NCBI RefSeq assembly: GCF_001612945.1
Contig: NZ_BDBK01000001.1
Location: forward strand, 434,001 to 498,000
Direction of reading: 5' to 3'
Length of the DNA: 64,000 nucleotides
Source: Nocardia inohanensis NBRC 100128
Lineage (GTDB): Bacteria > Actinomycetota > Actinomycetes > Mycobacteriales > Mycobacteriaceae
A program made the position numbers and the translations under genes. Below, in pieces: positions 56,635-64,000 of this stretch (position 1 is the stretch's first letter; the number at the start of each line of letters is the position of its first letter). The notes under the pieces are model-generated. The model did not search any database. It was not told where the DNA came from and worked only from the letters and a program-made list of their open reading frames with translations.

Positions 56635-57416
56635 CAATTGCCTCCCGCCAGAATGGCGCTGATCCGCGCCTGCCCACCCGACACGGTGGTGATCATGATC
56701 TGCTGCCAGGACGGCCGGGAACCGTCGGGCCGCAGCTCGTCCACGTTCACATTCCAGCGATCCGAGCCCAGCGGCGTGATGGTCACGCAATGCTGCGTCC
56801 CGGCCGGCGTCCCGGAAATGGCGGTGCGCGTGGCCTGTTCGCTGGCGGCCTGCGCGTCCGGGGTGAGCAGCGCGCGCACCGCCACCGGATCGCGCAGCAC
56901 ATACCAGGCGTACTCGAGCTGCATGATGGCGCCGGGACCGGAGCCGGGATCACCCGCGCCGGAACCGATCACCCGATCCGGGGTGTTGACCACCGGGCAC
57001 CAGACGTTCAGTCCGGGTTGGGCGTTCGCGGGCGCGGTCTCGGAAGTCGATGGGGGAGTGGCGAGCGGCTCGTCCGCTTCCGGCGTGAAGGTCAGCCAGA
57101 TGCCGGCCCCGGCCACGACCAGCACCAGCAGCGCCACGCCGGCGATCAGGAACCGATCGCGCAGCAGCCGCCGCCGCTGGGTCTGGGCCGCGCGCCGCCG
57201 GGCTTCGAGGACCAGCGGGGCCATCGGATCCTCGGCGAGCAGTTCGGTTGCGCTGAGCCGGGATTCCCGGTCGCCGACCGGTTCGGCCGGGGCGGCACTC
57301 TCGTCCAGCCATTGCGCCCAGCCCGGAGCCGCCGCGGCGGTCTCCGATTCGCTCGCTACCGGGTCGAGCGCGGGCAGCGGCGGGCGCGCCGATAGGGCAT
57401 CGTCCTGTTCGATCAC
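56634..57416 (-). CDS. Single-pass membrane protein with exported domain, paralogue of 52157-52957
   Basis: 260 residues from GTG 57416, preceded by GGGAGA; a GTG at 57446 that overlaps the previous gene is possible. An acidic cytosolic part with LSATELLAEDPMAPLVLEAR is followed by a helix (FLIAGVALLVLVVAGAGIWL) and the exported domain described for 52157-52957, including two Cys. Both genes lie in one strand run with ParA-like, DUF6668-like and cutinase genes between them, pointing to a common envelope machine. Confidence 0.7.
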   Translation of the reverse strand: MIEQDDALSARPPLPALDPVASESETAAAAPGWAQWLDESAAPAEPVGDRESRLSATELLAEDPMAPLVLEARRRAAQTQRRRLLRDRFLIAGVALLVLVVAGAGIWLTFTPEADEPLATPPSTSETAPANAQPGLNVWCPVVNTPDRVIGSGAGDPGSGPGAIMQLEYAWYVLRDPVAVRALLTPDAQAASEQATRTAISGTPAGTQHCVTITPLGSDRWNVNVDELRPDGSRPSWQQIMITTVSGGQARISAILAGGN

Positions 57417-57438
57417 GGCGTCTCCCGTGCCGTTCCGG

Positions 57439-58578
57439 TCACGCACCCGGCGCGGGTGCGATCGCGGCCAGGAAGGCTTCGGGGGTCAGCGCGGGCATGT
57501 TCTCCACCGCGCTGCGGAACGAATCGACCTGGTGCGTGGCGTCTTCCACCACCTGCTGCACCACGGGGACGACCTGCTGCTCGACCACTTGATTGACCTG
57601 GGTGACGGCATTGTCGACCGCGGTGTAGACCTGCTCGGCGACGGGTTCGATGGCTTGGGCGACGGGAGCGGGGGCGATCTGCGCGACTGCTTCGACGATG
57701 GGGGCCGAAACCTGTGCTGGGGCAGGGTTGATCGTCGCGGCGGCGTTGACCGTGGCAGGGTCTGCGGGTGCTGGTTGGCTGGCGTTGCCGCCGCTGAGGG
57801 CACCGCCCGCCAGAGCGGCGAGTGCGCCGCCGGCCACTACCAGCGGGACAGCGGCCATGCCGCCGAGCGAGCCGCCGCCAACACATCCGGCAATGCCGCC
57901 GACGATTGCACCAGCGGGTGCCCCAACTCCAGCAGTCGGAATGCCGCCGATCAAGCCACCCGCGACAGCGCCCACAACGGCGCCGACACCACACCCGATC
58001 GGCACCAAAGCCGCTGGTGCTGCGACACCTACGGTGCCTGCCCCCAAGAGCGCGCCCATCGAGCTGGTGGCGGCCATGCGGTCGGAGTCGGTGCGCGAGA
58101 AGCCCATGCTGTCGTAGAAGGCGGCGATCTGCCACTCCGTCATGTCCAGGTACGCCTGGGCCTTGTTACGCGACTTCTCATCGACGAAGTCCGGCAACTC
58201 AACCGAACTCGTCCCCACCCGCAGCTTGTGCGGATCGGTTGACAACACCGCAGGTGCAGGCGTTTCCGGCTGAGTCGCTTCGGCTTCCCCGCCGCCCGAC
58301 TGCTCCTGCTGCACCTTCGGCTGCACATACGTATCCATCTGCGGATTCGTCTGCTGGCTCGGCCGTGGCCGCGACGGCGCCGCCACCGGCGGGTCCGGAA
58401 TGTAATCCGCCGGGCTCGGCGTATTCACCGCGGGCTGGTTGGGTGTGGTGAGCCCCGGCTGCCCTTCACCCGGCACCGCCAGCCCGGGCTGCCCGGGCGC
58501 GGCGGCGCTGACGCCCTGGCTCATCACCAGCGCGACCGGCAGCATCGACAATGCGATGGAAGTTAATCTCTTGGTCAT
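57439..58578 (-). CDS. Exported glycine-zipper protein, paralogue B
   Basis: 379 residues from ATG 58578. A signal peptide (SIALSMLPVALVMSQGVSAA) and a Pro/Gln-rich spacer are followed by the block shared with 33569-34363: KLRVGTSSVELPDFVDEKSR, AQAYLDMTEWQIAAFYDSMG, FSRTDSDRMAA, then Gly/Ala-rich helices (GALLGAGTVGVAAPAALVP, GGLIGGIPTAGVGAPAGAIV). A long helical, Val/Gln-rich tail (AQIAPAPVAQAIEPVAEQVY) follows. Such zippers insert in or perforate membranes. It is the first gene of the minus-strand run, with its promoter in 58579-58907. Confidence 0.75.
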   Translation of the reverse strand: MTKRLTSIALSMLPVALVMSQGVSAAAPGQPGLAVPGEGQPGLTTPNQPAVNTPSPADYIPDPPVAAPSRPRPSQQTNPQMDTYVQPKVQQEQSGGGEAEATQPETPAPAVLSTDPHKLRVGTSSVELPDFVDEKSRNKAQAYLDMTEWQIAAFYDSMGFSRTDSDRMAATSSMGALLGAGTVGVAAPAALVPIGCGVGAVVGAVAGGLIGGIPTAGVGAPAGAIVGGIAGCVGGGSLGGMAAVPLVVAGGALAALAGGALSGGNASQPAPADPATVNAAATINPAPAQVSAPIVEAVAQIAPAPVAQAIEPVAEQVYTAVDNAVTQVNQVVEQQVVPVVQQVVEDATHQVDSFRSAVENMPALTPEAFLAAIAPAPGA

Positions 58579-58907
58579 TTCCCATTCCCGTTCCCCGAAT
58601 GGACAGCGGCGGGCCGCGTCGCCCGAATCCCCCTGGACACCATGGCATTCCACACCACCGGCCCGCATCGCGTGTGGTTCACCCGAATATCCTCGAAATG
58701 TCCCATGATGAATCCCCACCACCGTGCGATGATCATCTTGCGGTCCAGATCTTACTCGTAACCCGTCTTCGGACAACCGGATACGAGCCAGTCGGCACGA
58801 ATTCTTAAGAACGGCACTTAAGTGCTCGTAGGATCGGCCGCACCCCGGGGAACCATCCTGCGCCCCAATATCTCTCGCCCGCCCGCATTCTTCGAGGGGG
58901 AAATCCG
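58579..58907. promoter_or_regulatory. Divergent regulatory region with two CTTAAG palindromes
   Basis: No gene is seen in these 329 bp. TTCTTAAGAA (58802-58811) and GCACTTAAGTGC (58814-58825) are perfect palindromes separated by 2 bp and each followed or preceded by CGGCAC. Together they look like a double operator between the glycine-zipper operon and the lipoprotein gene. Confidence 0.5.
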
Positions 58908-59543
58908 ATGCGCGCTCGCACAGCACATTCAGAGCAACTAGCCCTGGTCCTGTTCGCCGCTTTCGTCCTGACCGCTTGTGGCAGTGCAGAGCCCGCCGAG
59001 ATCGCGGTGACCACCCAGCCGCCGGATCCGTCGCGCGCGCCGGCCGAGCTGCGCTGGGAGAACTACCAGGGCGTCCAGTTACCCATCGGCGGCAAGGACG
59101 GCCCGACCAAACTGGCCAGCGTCCCCATCGGCTACACCCATACCCCGCAGGGCGCGGCGCTGGCCGCCATCAATCACAGCGCCCGGCTGTCGCTGGCCCC
59201 CGATTCGGTCTGGCCCGCGCTGGCCGCCAACGTCCTTCAGCCCGGTCCGGGCAAGGACGCCTGGGTGCTGGCGCGTGTGCAGCTGTCCATCACGGCCGCG
59301 ACCGATCCGGCCGTGGCTCCGCACTTCACGGCCTACAAGATCACCACCTACGATCCGGCCCGCACCACCCTGACCGTGTACGCCACCTACTCCGACGCCA
59401 GCATCACCGCCACCGACACCACGGTGACATGGTCCGCCGAGGACTGGCGGCTGCTGCTCCCCGACCCGGCCGCCAAGACGGTGACGGTGCACTCGGTCAA
59501 AAGCGTCCCCGCCGACGCGGTCGCACTGGCCGCGGCCAAATAG
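58908..59543 (+). CDS. Lipoprotein (DUF8175-like, unverified)
   Basis: 211 residues from ATG 58908, preceded by GAGGGGGAAA. The lipobox is FAAFVLTACGSAEPAE, so the mature protein is lipid-anchored. The pattern LRWENYQGVQLPIGGKDGP, then IGYTHTPQGAALAAINHSAR and PLTVYATYS-type strands occurs in exported proteins of actinomycete type IV-like clusters; the DUF number is recalled, not verified. It is divergent from the operon and shares its regulatory region, so it probably belongs to the same system. Confidence 0.6.
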   Translation: MRARTAHSEQLALVLFAAFVLTACGSAEPAEIAVTTQPPDPSRAPAELRWENYQGVQLPIGGKDGPTKLASVPIGYTHTPQGAALAAINHSARLSLAPDSVWPALAANVLQPGPGKDAWVLARVQLSITAATDPAVAPHFTAYKITTYDPARTTLTVYATYSDASITATDTTVTWSAEDWRLLLPDPAAKTVTVHSVKSVPADAVALAAAK

Positions 59544-60191
59544 CTACTTGGCGATCTTCAACCCCCAGGGCTGAACCACCTTGGCGGTCTTGGACTCCGC
59601 ACTGAACAGCGTGTAGGTGCCATCGGTCGGCGGAACCAGGCTCAGCCGGCACTCGTACATCTTGGTGCGCGCATCCCTGATCTCGACGGCAGTCTCACTC
59701 AGCTGGAACGCCAGCGAGTCCGCGTTCCTCACCAGCCGCCCCCGCACCAGTCCCTCCTGCCCCGACGGCCAGCTCCCGATCGGATACGCGCCCTCGAACC
59801 AGCTGCCCGCCCCGGCCGCCGACTCGTAACCGACCACCCAGAACCGCAACTCGCGCACCTCGCTCGTGATCGCCCCCTGGAACTCGTGCAATACCGCCCG
59901 ATTCTTCTCACCCACGAAGAACGACAGGTGGATCGGATCCGCCGCGGCCCCACTCCACTGCAAGCTCTCCAGCACCCCGCAAGAACTCACCGTCTTACCG
60001 GCCGCTTCATAAGCGCCCGCCAGCCCCGGATAGCTCCCGTGCGGATCGGTGTACACCGCCGGCGTATGCAGGTCCGCCCCGAGCTTGGCCGAGGAGCCCA
60101 GCGTCAGCCCGAGCAGATACCCGCACGCCCGCGGCGTCCGGTGCTGATCGGGCGCGATGGTGAACTGCCAGTCGAAAGAGTAGTCATACAT
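59544..60191 (-). CDS. Hypothetical soluble protein
   Basis: 215 residues starting MYDYSFDWQFTIAPDQHRTP. No signal peptide or membrane helix. FVVGEKNRAVLHEFQGAITS-type strands, AYPIGSWPSGQEGLVRGRLV and TDGTYTLFSAESKTAKVVQP suggest a beta-rich fold. I do not recognise it. Its 3' end abuts the lipoprotein gene tail to tail. Confidence 0.6.
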   Translation of the reverse strand: MYDYSFDWQFTIAPDQHRTPRACGYLLGLTLGSSAKLGADLHTPAVYTDPHGSYPGLAGAYEAAGKTVSSCGVLESLQWSGAAADPIHLSFFVGEKNRAVLHEFQGAITSEVRELRFWVVGYESAAGAGSWFEGAYPIGSWPSGQEGLVRGRLVRNADSLAFQLSETAVEIRDARTKMYECRLSLVPPTDGTYTLFSAESKTAKVVQPWGLKIAK

Positions 60192-60266
60192 CTGCGCTAT
60201 TCTCCGCGCATCACTCCCGCGAAACGCCGAAAACCTTGCGCCGCAAGCCCACTGAACCCGATCGGG

Positions 60267-60455
60267 TCAGACGATGCCGAGGAACCGATCCCACTCCGCG
60301 CCGGAGAACACGAGCGCAGGACCTCCGGGGTCCTTCGAATCCCGCACCCCGACGTGCGCGGCCTCCGCGCCGAGGAAGGCGACTTCGACGCATTCGTTGG
60401 CGTTGGCGGAGCGGGAAGACTTGAACCACTGGGCACCGGATAGATCTGCACTCAC
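60267..60455 (-). CDS. DUF397 protein
   Basis: 62 residues. QWFKSSRSANANECVEVAFL, then VGVRDSKDPGGPALVFSGAE and WDRFLGIV are the DUF397 consensus. These small proteins pair with XRE regulators in actinobacteria (BldB/WhiJ-type circuits). The GTG start overlaps the XRE stop by 4 bp, so the two are one translational unit. Confidence 0.9.
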   Translation of the reverse strand: MSADLSGAQWFKSSRSANANECVEVAFLGAEAAHVGVRDSKDPGGPALVFSGAEWDRFLGIV

Positions 60456-61351
60456 GACAGAAACTCCTTCGCACGGGACGACATCAGATCTCTGGTGTCG
60501 TTCTCGCTCAATGCTACTCGCTGCATGTTCGTAATCGCCTGCCGGAATCGGGCGATCACATCGGTGCGCTCCAGATAGAGAGCACCCTCTGCGCCGTCGA
60601 TGTACACGATCGGCGGGTCGACCAAATTGATTGTCAGGTGCGGAAATCCGAGCAATGTGAACGACTGCACCCCCAGGCCGCGGTGCGCACTCGCGGTGAA
60701 GGGCACCACGCGGATGGACACATTGTCGCTGGTGCCGACGTCCATCAGGTACCGCAGCTGATCGACCATCACAGCCGGATCACCCGGCTGGTGCATCAAA
60801 ACCGCCTCCGACAGCAGAGCCGCTACGTGGAAACCAGGCTCGGCCAAGCGTTCTCGTCGCCTGGCTGTCAGTTCGAGGCGGCGCTCGATGTCGGCGGCGG
60901 GCAGGTCCGGCTCCTGCACCCCGACGAGCGCCCGGCGGTAGGCGGGCGTTTGCAGCAGGCCGGGTACGAGTACGAGCTGATGCGAAACCATCTTGTTCGC
61001 TCCGGCTTCGAGCCGCAGGTAGTGGTCGAAATGCGGCGCGTATTGATCCGAATACGCCTGCCACCACCCTTTGTAACTGCCGTCGAGCTTCGCGGTCTTG
61101 GCCTGCTGCCGCACCTGATGCCACAGCTCGAGTGCCTGCGCGTACACCGCCGGACCTACCCGATACAGGTCGAGCAACGACTTCAATTGCGGCGTAGAGA
61201 TTTTCGTCGGCTGACCGCCCTCCAACCGGAGGATTGTTTGCTTGGAAGTGTCTATGGCCAATCCGGCTGCCAATAGCGACGTTCCGGACTGCTCGCGAAG
61301 CCCATTGAGAAACCGACCGAATGCCCTACTGGGCACCGTGGACCCGACCAT
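60452..61351 (-). CDS. XRE-family regulator with DUF5753 domain
   Basis: 299 residues from ATG 61351. The HTH is SLLAAGLAIDTSKQTILRLE near residue 25. The rest is the DUF5753 ligand-type domain: MVSHQLVLVPGLLQTPAYRR, ADIERRLELTARRRERLAEP, VRVVPF-type core ISIRVVPFTAS and LTINLVDPPIVYIDGAEGAL. With DUF397 it forms the common actinobacterial regulator pair controlling development or antibiotic-related genes. The pair is probably autoregulated. Confidence 0.9.
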   Translation of the reverse strand: MVGSTVPSRAFGRFLNGLREQSGTSLLAAGLAIDTSKQTILRLEGGQPTKISTPQLKSLLDLYRVGPAVYAQALELWHQVRQQAKTAKLDGSYKGWWQAYSDQYAPHFDHYLRLEAGANKMVSHQLVLVPGLLQTPAYRRALVGVQEPDLPAADIERRLELTARRRERLAEPGFHVAALLSEAVLMHQPGDPAVMVDQLRYLMDVGTSDNVSIRVVPFTASAHRGLGVQSFTLLGFPHLTINLVDPPIVYIDGAEGALYLERTDVIARFRQAITNMQRVALSENDTRDLMSSRAKEFLS

Positions 61352-61523
61352 TTCGTTAGCCTCTCTATCTGGGGATACCCCACCACGGACCGGCCAATGG
61401 TGGAACGCCAACAGCTTTCGGAAAACGCCTTCCCCTCCTGCCCCGCAATCGTCAAAGTGGTATCACCAAGTATTTGCCCCGGAAAGTATTCAGCGCAAGC
61501 ATGTTTCGTCGGAAGGCATCGAA

Positions 61524-61742
61524 ATGTCCTGGGAAATCTGCGCACTGCTGTCCATAACCGCCCTCTGCGTAACGGTAATCGCCCGCTCATGGTGGGATTT
61601 CCACCGCGAAGCGCACTCCACCACACCCTCCGTAGTCCACCTACCCCTGCTCACCGGCGGACACCTCGAAGTCCCCCGCACCAACAACCGCTCACCCGGC
61701 CGCCACCGCCCCCTCCGAACGAAAGCCCAACCCCTCCAATGA
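61524..61742 (+). CDS. Small single-pass membrane protein
   Basis: 72 residues from ATG 61524, preceded by GGAAGG. A helix (ICALLSITALCVTVIARSWW) is followed by a basic Pro-rich tail. The stop overlaps the next start (ATGA). No known family. Confidence 0.6.
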   Translation: MSWEICALLSITALCVTVIARSWWDFHREAHSTTPSVVHLPLLTGGHLEVPRTNNRSPGRHRPLRTKAQPLQ

Positions 61743-61960
61743 CTCCCGCCGAAATAGCAGTCCTCCGCGTCCTCCGCCCCGGCGCCGCCCGCACCCTCCG
61801 GGAAATCCAGCAAGCCTCCACCCTCACCCCCTGGCGAACCCGAAACGCCATCTCCCACCTGACTTCTCGCGGCCTCATCACCCCCGCCCCCGGGAACCGC
61901 CACCGCATCACCCCGCGCGGCCGCGCCGCCCTCGCCACCAAAGCCGCCCGCTTCGCCTGA
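61739..61960 (+). CDS. Small winged-helix protein
   Basis: 73 residues. RTLREIQQASTLTPWRTRNA then ISHLTSRGLITPAPGNRHRI and TPRGRAALATKA have the helix-turn-helix plus wing of small MarR/PadR-like DNA-binding proteins. Coupled to the small membrane protein by an ATGA overlap, so the pair may sense or signal across the membrane. Function unknown. Confidence 0.65.
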   Translation: MTPAEIAVLRVLRPGAARTLREIQQASTLTPWRTRNAISHLTSRGLITPAPGNRHRITPRGRAALATKAARFA

Positions 61961-61977
61961 CCGGTACCCTGTACACC

Positions 61978-62370
61978 GTGGACAGCACGCACCCACCGGT
62001 GCAGCCCCGACCCGATCTGGTTCAGCGCGCGGCCCCTTTCCTCCCCGAGGCCGCCGAAATCCGCCAGGCGTTCATCGCCCAATCCGCCCCGAACTTCACC
62101 TACTTCCTCATCACCTACCTAACCGGCCTAACCCTCTTTCTCAACAAATACCGTTGCGTAGCAATAACTCCAACCGCCATCCACATCCTGGAAAGCACCA
62201 AACTCTCCGGTGGCAGCCGCCCCCGCCACCTCCTCGGCACCATGCCCCGCACCACCCGCCTCGGCCCGCCATCCGGCCGCTGGACCCAGGTAACCCTGCT
62301 CGGCGAGCGCCACTGGGTCCACAAAAGATTCCATGACCAGATAGCCGCCGCCGACCGCGAGGCCGGTTAG
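61978..62370 (+). CDS. PH-domain-like hypothetical protein
   Basis: 130 residues from GTG 61978. The blocks RAAPFLPEAAEIRQAFIAQS, ITYLTGLTLFLNKYRCVAIT, IHILESTKLSGGSRPRHLLG and RLGPPSGRWTQVTLLGERHW are characteristic of a small actinobacterial PH-like family. A hydrophobic N-terminal part may associate with membranes. Ligand unknown. Confidence 0.65.
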   Translation: MDSTHPPVQPRPDLVQRAAPFLPEAAEIRQAFIAQSAPNFTYFLITYLTGLTLFLNKYRCVAITPTAIHILESTKLSGGSRPRHLLGTMPRTTRLGPPSGRWTQVTLLGERHWVHKRFHDQIAAADREAG

Positions 62371-62529
62371 CGCATCGACTGGCCGCGGTCCCCGAAGTGA
62401 AAGCCTTGTGCTGCCGCCGCACATTTTCGACCGCGACGCGCCCGGACACGCCGGGCGCGGGTTGCGAACCGGTGCCCTATATGTTCGATGAGTATTGCCG
62501 GAGCCGGTCGGAGCAGAAATAGAGGTCGG

Positions 62530-63531
62530 ATGCACTGGGACCAGATGACCGCCACACCCGAGGACCTACGTACCAGCGTCACCCGGCTGCGCCGGGGCGT
62601 CGGCCAGCTCGAGGTTCTCGATTCGATCATCGTCACAGCTGAGGGGCCGTGGCTGGGCGTTATCGACGCTGACGGCCGCGGTACCGCTGAACTCCGTATG
62701 CATCTCGCGGGGATCTACCGACTCACGGTCACCGTCACGAGCGCGGGCAAACTCACCCGCGCTCATATGGTCTCGCCGCGCGACGGCGACCAGGTGCTTT
62801 CCACCAAACCCGCGGACCGGCGCGGCTGGGAATCGCATGCCGACACTCCCAAGCCGCCGGACTTTCTCGACCACGTCCTCACCTGGGTGCACTCCGCCAG
62901 CACGGATGTGGATCGCCACGCCGTCATCGCCTGGCGGATGAAAGGGGCCGACCAGAAGCTGGCGTCGCTCGAGGACACCATCGCCTCGCTGCGCGACAGC
63001 CTCCGCGAGCGCGAACTCCTGCGTGACGAGCTCATCGCCGAAGTGGCCGCCCTCCGCACCGAACTCGCCGCCACCCCCGCCGAGCCCATCGTCGAGCGGC
63101 ACACCAGTGCGGGAAATCCGGACGAAATCCACGGTGGTGTGCCACTCGCCGGTTCATCGTCTGCGGATGGCGAGGGCGGTGCCGAGGGTGGCGGCGAGGC
63201 CGCCGATGCCGGCGACGAGGAACGCGGTACGGGGGCCGGTGAGGTCGAGCAGGATGCCGCCGCCGAGGTAGGAGAGGGCGGCGGCGATGCCGATCGCGCC
63301 GTAGAGGGTGCCGAAGACGCGGCCGAGCAGATCGGCGGGGACGGTGCGCTGGACGAGGGTGTTGGTGGCGACATCCATGCCGGCGATGCCGAGTCCGCGC
63401 ACGGCTTGGACGGCGAAGGCGGCGGCGACGGCTCCGACCAGGCCGGTGAGCAGGTTGCCGGCGCTGCTGACGGCGAAGCCCGCGATGAGCAGTACGGGTA
63501 TGGACAGGCGCGGGTAGGGCCGAGCGAGTAG
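62530..63531 (+). CDS. Coiled-coil protein whose frame runs antisense into the MFS gene
   Basis: 333 residues from ATG 62530 (AGAGG at 62521). The first ~205 residues look real: a beta-rich part (DSIIVTAEGPWLGVIDADGR, GIYRLTVTVTSAGKLTRAHM) and a coiled coil (LEDTIASLRDSLRERELLRD). The last 125 codons (from about 63154) are Gly/Glu/Asp-rich and simply the antisense of the convergent MFS gene, so the true stop was probably lost. No known family. Confidence 0.5.
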   Translation: MHWDQMTATPEDLRTSVTRLRRGVGQLEVLDSIIVTAEGPWLGVIDADGRGTAELRMHLAGIYRLTVTVTSAGKLTRAHMVSPRDGDQVLSTKPADRRGWESHADTPKPPDFLDHVLTWVHSASTDVDRHAVIAWRMKGADQKLASLEDTIASLRDSLRERELLRDELIAEVAALRTELAATPAEPIVERHTSAGNPDEIHGGVPLAGSSSADGEGGAEGGGEAADAGDEERGTGAGEVEQDAAAEVGEGGGDADRAVEGAEDAAEQIGGDGALDEGVGGDIHAGDAESAHGLDGEGGGDGSDQAGEQVAGAADGEARDEQYGYGQARVGPSE

Positions 63532-64000
63532 GGCGTACCCGGCCAGCAGGCCGATGCCTACCGCCGCGAGCAGGATCGCTACCGCTGAATCGCCGCCGTG
63601 CAGAGTGTCTTTCGCGAGGAAGACCAGCGCCACATCGTCGATGCCGTTGCAGGCGACGACCGCGAAGAAGCCGAGGCCGAGGGCGCGGAGTAGGGGAGTG
63701 GTCGCGATATAGCGCAGGCCCGCCTTGGTTTCGGTCAGCAGTGAACCGCGAGATTCGTTGTCTTCCTTGGGGGTTGCGGGCAGGAAGATCAACAGTGCGG
63801 CCGAGAGCAGGAAGCTGGCGGCGTCCAGCAGGAATACGCCTCGCACGCCGATGAACGGCAGCAGAGCCGCCGCCACCAACGGGCCCAGCGCTTCACCGCC
63901 ATTGGTGCCGAATCCCACTGCGGCATTGGCGCTTTCGAGATCCTCGTCCCGCACCAGCCCCGGCACCACCGCGCGGGATGCGGGCTGGAAGATCTGCCCG
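63154..64000 (-). CDS. MFS transporter (exporter type), 5' end cut by window edge
   Basis: At least 282 residues visible on the minus strand, ending at TGA 63154. Hydrophobic helices FIGVRGVFLLDAASFLLSAA, ALGLGFFAVVACNGIDDVAL and GFGTNGGEALGPLVAAALLP are typical of MFS_3 / EntS-like siderophore or drug exporters; the conserved VPGLVRDEDLESANAAVGFG loop is present. The N-terminal helices lie beyond 64000. Its 3' end is overlapped by the coiled-coil gene on the opposite strand. Confidence 0.85.
   Translation of the reverse strand, partial: GQIFQPASRAVVPGLVRDEDLESANAAVGFGTNGGEALGPLVAAALLPFIGVRGVFLLDAASFLLSAALLIFLPATPKEDNESRGSLLTETKAGLRYIATTPLLRALGLGFFAVVACNGIDDVALVFLAKDTLHGGDSAVAILLAAVGIGLLAGYALLARPYPRLSIPVLLIAGFAVSSAGNLLTGLVGAVAAAFAVQAVRGLGIAGMDVATNTLVQRTVPADLLGRVFGTLYGAIGIAAALSYLGGGILLDLTGPRTAFLVAGIGGLAATLGTALAIRRR

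Overview
The window is high-GC DNA with actinobacterial codon use. The organism is almost certainly a mycolic-acid-producing member of the Mycobacteriales, most likely Nocardia or a close relative. The main support is a central block that reproduces, gene for gene, a Mycobacterium tuberculosis neighbourhood as I remember it (about Rv2670c to Rv2682c): dxs, an enoyl-CoA hydratase, an RNase D, DUF3000, hemE, hemY, hemQ, msrB, aftC, a secreted alpha/beta hydrolase, a RibD-like reductase, a ZapE/AFG1 ATPase and a GNAT protein. AftC builds cell-wall arabinan, which only mycolate actinobacteria make. A CtpI-type giant P-type ATPase, a cutinase, a MACPF protein, DUF397/XRE pairs and a short dispersed repeat are consistent with this.

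Layout. 1-5.8 kb: FabH-like synthase (cut by the left edge) divergent from a TetR regulator with two palindromic operators, a P-loop kinase-like gene, a DnaJC28-like (DUF1992) gene, a secreted class-A-beta-lactamase-like hydrolase, and a glutaminase fused to STAS and cyclic-nucleotide-binding domains. 6-26.6 kb: the conserved block, covering isoprenoid entry (dxs), coproporphyrin-dependent haem synthesis (hemE, hemY, hemQ), arabinogalactan assembly (aftC) and RNA turnover. It is interrupted by a serine/threonine dehydratase-like gene with a divergent TetR gene and by a secreted tyrosine phosphatase, a GbsR/MarR regulator and an ABC-F protein. 26.7-43.2 kb: accessory genes, including transporters, acetyltransferases, a tail-anchored CoiA-like nuclease candidate, a double-HTH MerR regulator with its DUF6194 target, DUF4291 with a broken partner, a kinase-fold protein, a transglutaminase/ankyrin-propeller pair, an NmrA remnant, a flavin monooxygenase and an AraC regulator. 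43.2-50.1 kb: ctpI, with an apparent 1-base frameshift near its end and a tandem-repeat insertion, divergent from a MACPF-domain protein.

50.2-60.2 kb holds the most coherent uncharacterised system. It comprises a sigma-like/TnsA-like regulator candidate, a VirB2/TrbC-like two-helix protein, tRNA-Gly, and a minus-strand operon-like run. That run contains a glycine-zipper secreted protein, a membrane protein with an exported repeat domain, a ParA/MinD-like P-loop protein, a DUF6668-like P-loop protein, a cutinase with a large insertion, and a second membrane protein carrying the same exported domain. A divergent lipoprotein follows. Overlapping TGATG and ATGA junctions, including a 15-codon micro-ORF, tie several of these genes together. 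I read it as an envelope or secretion apparatus related to the type IV-like clusters of actinomycetes. That is inference.

60.2-64 kb: XRE/DUF397 pair, a run of small genes, a PH-like protein, a coiled-coil protein whose frame runs 378 bp antisense into a convergent MFS gene, and the MFS gene cut by the right edge. Start codons were chosen by ribosome-binding sites and family alignment from memory. No searches were run.
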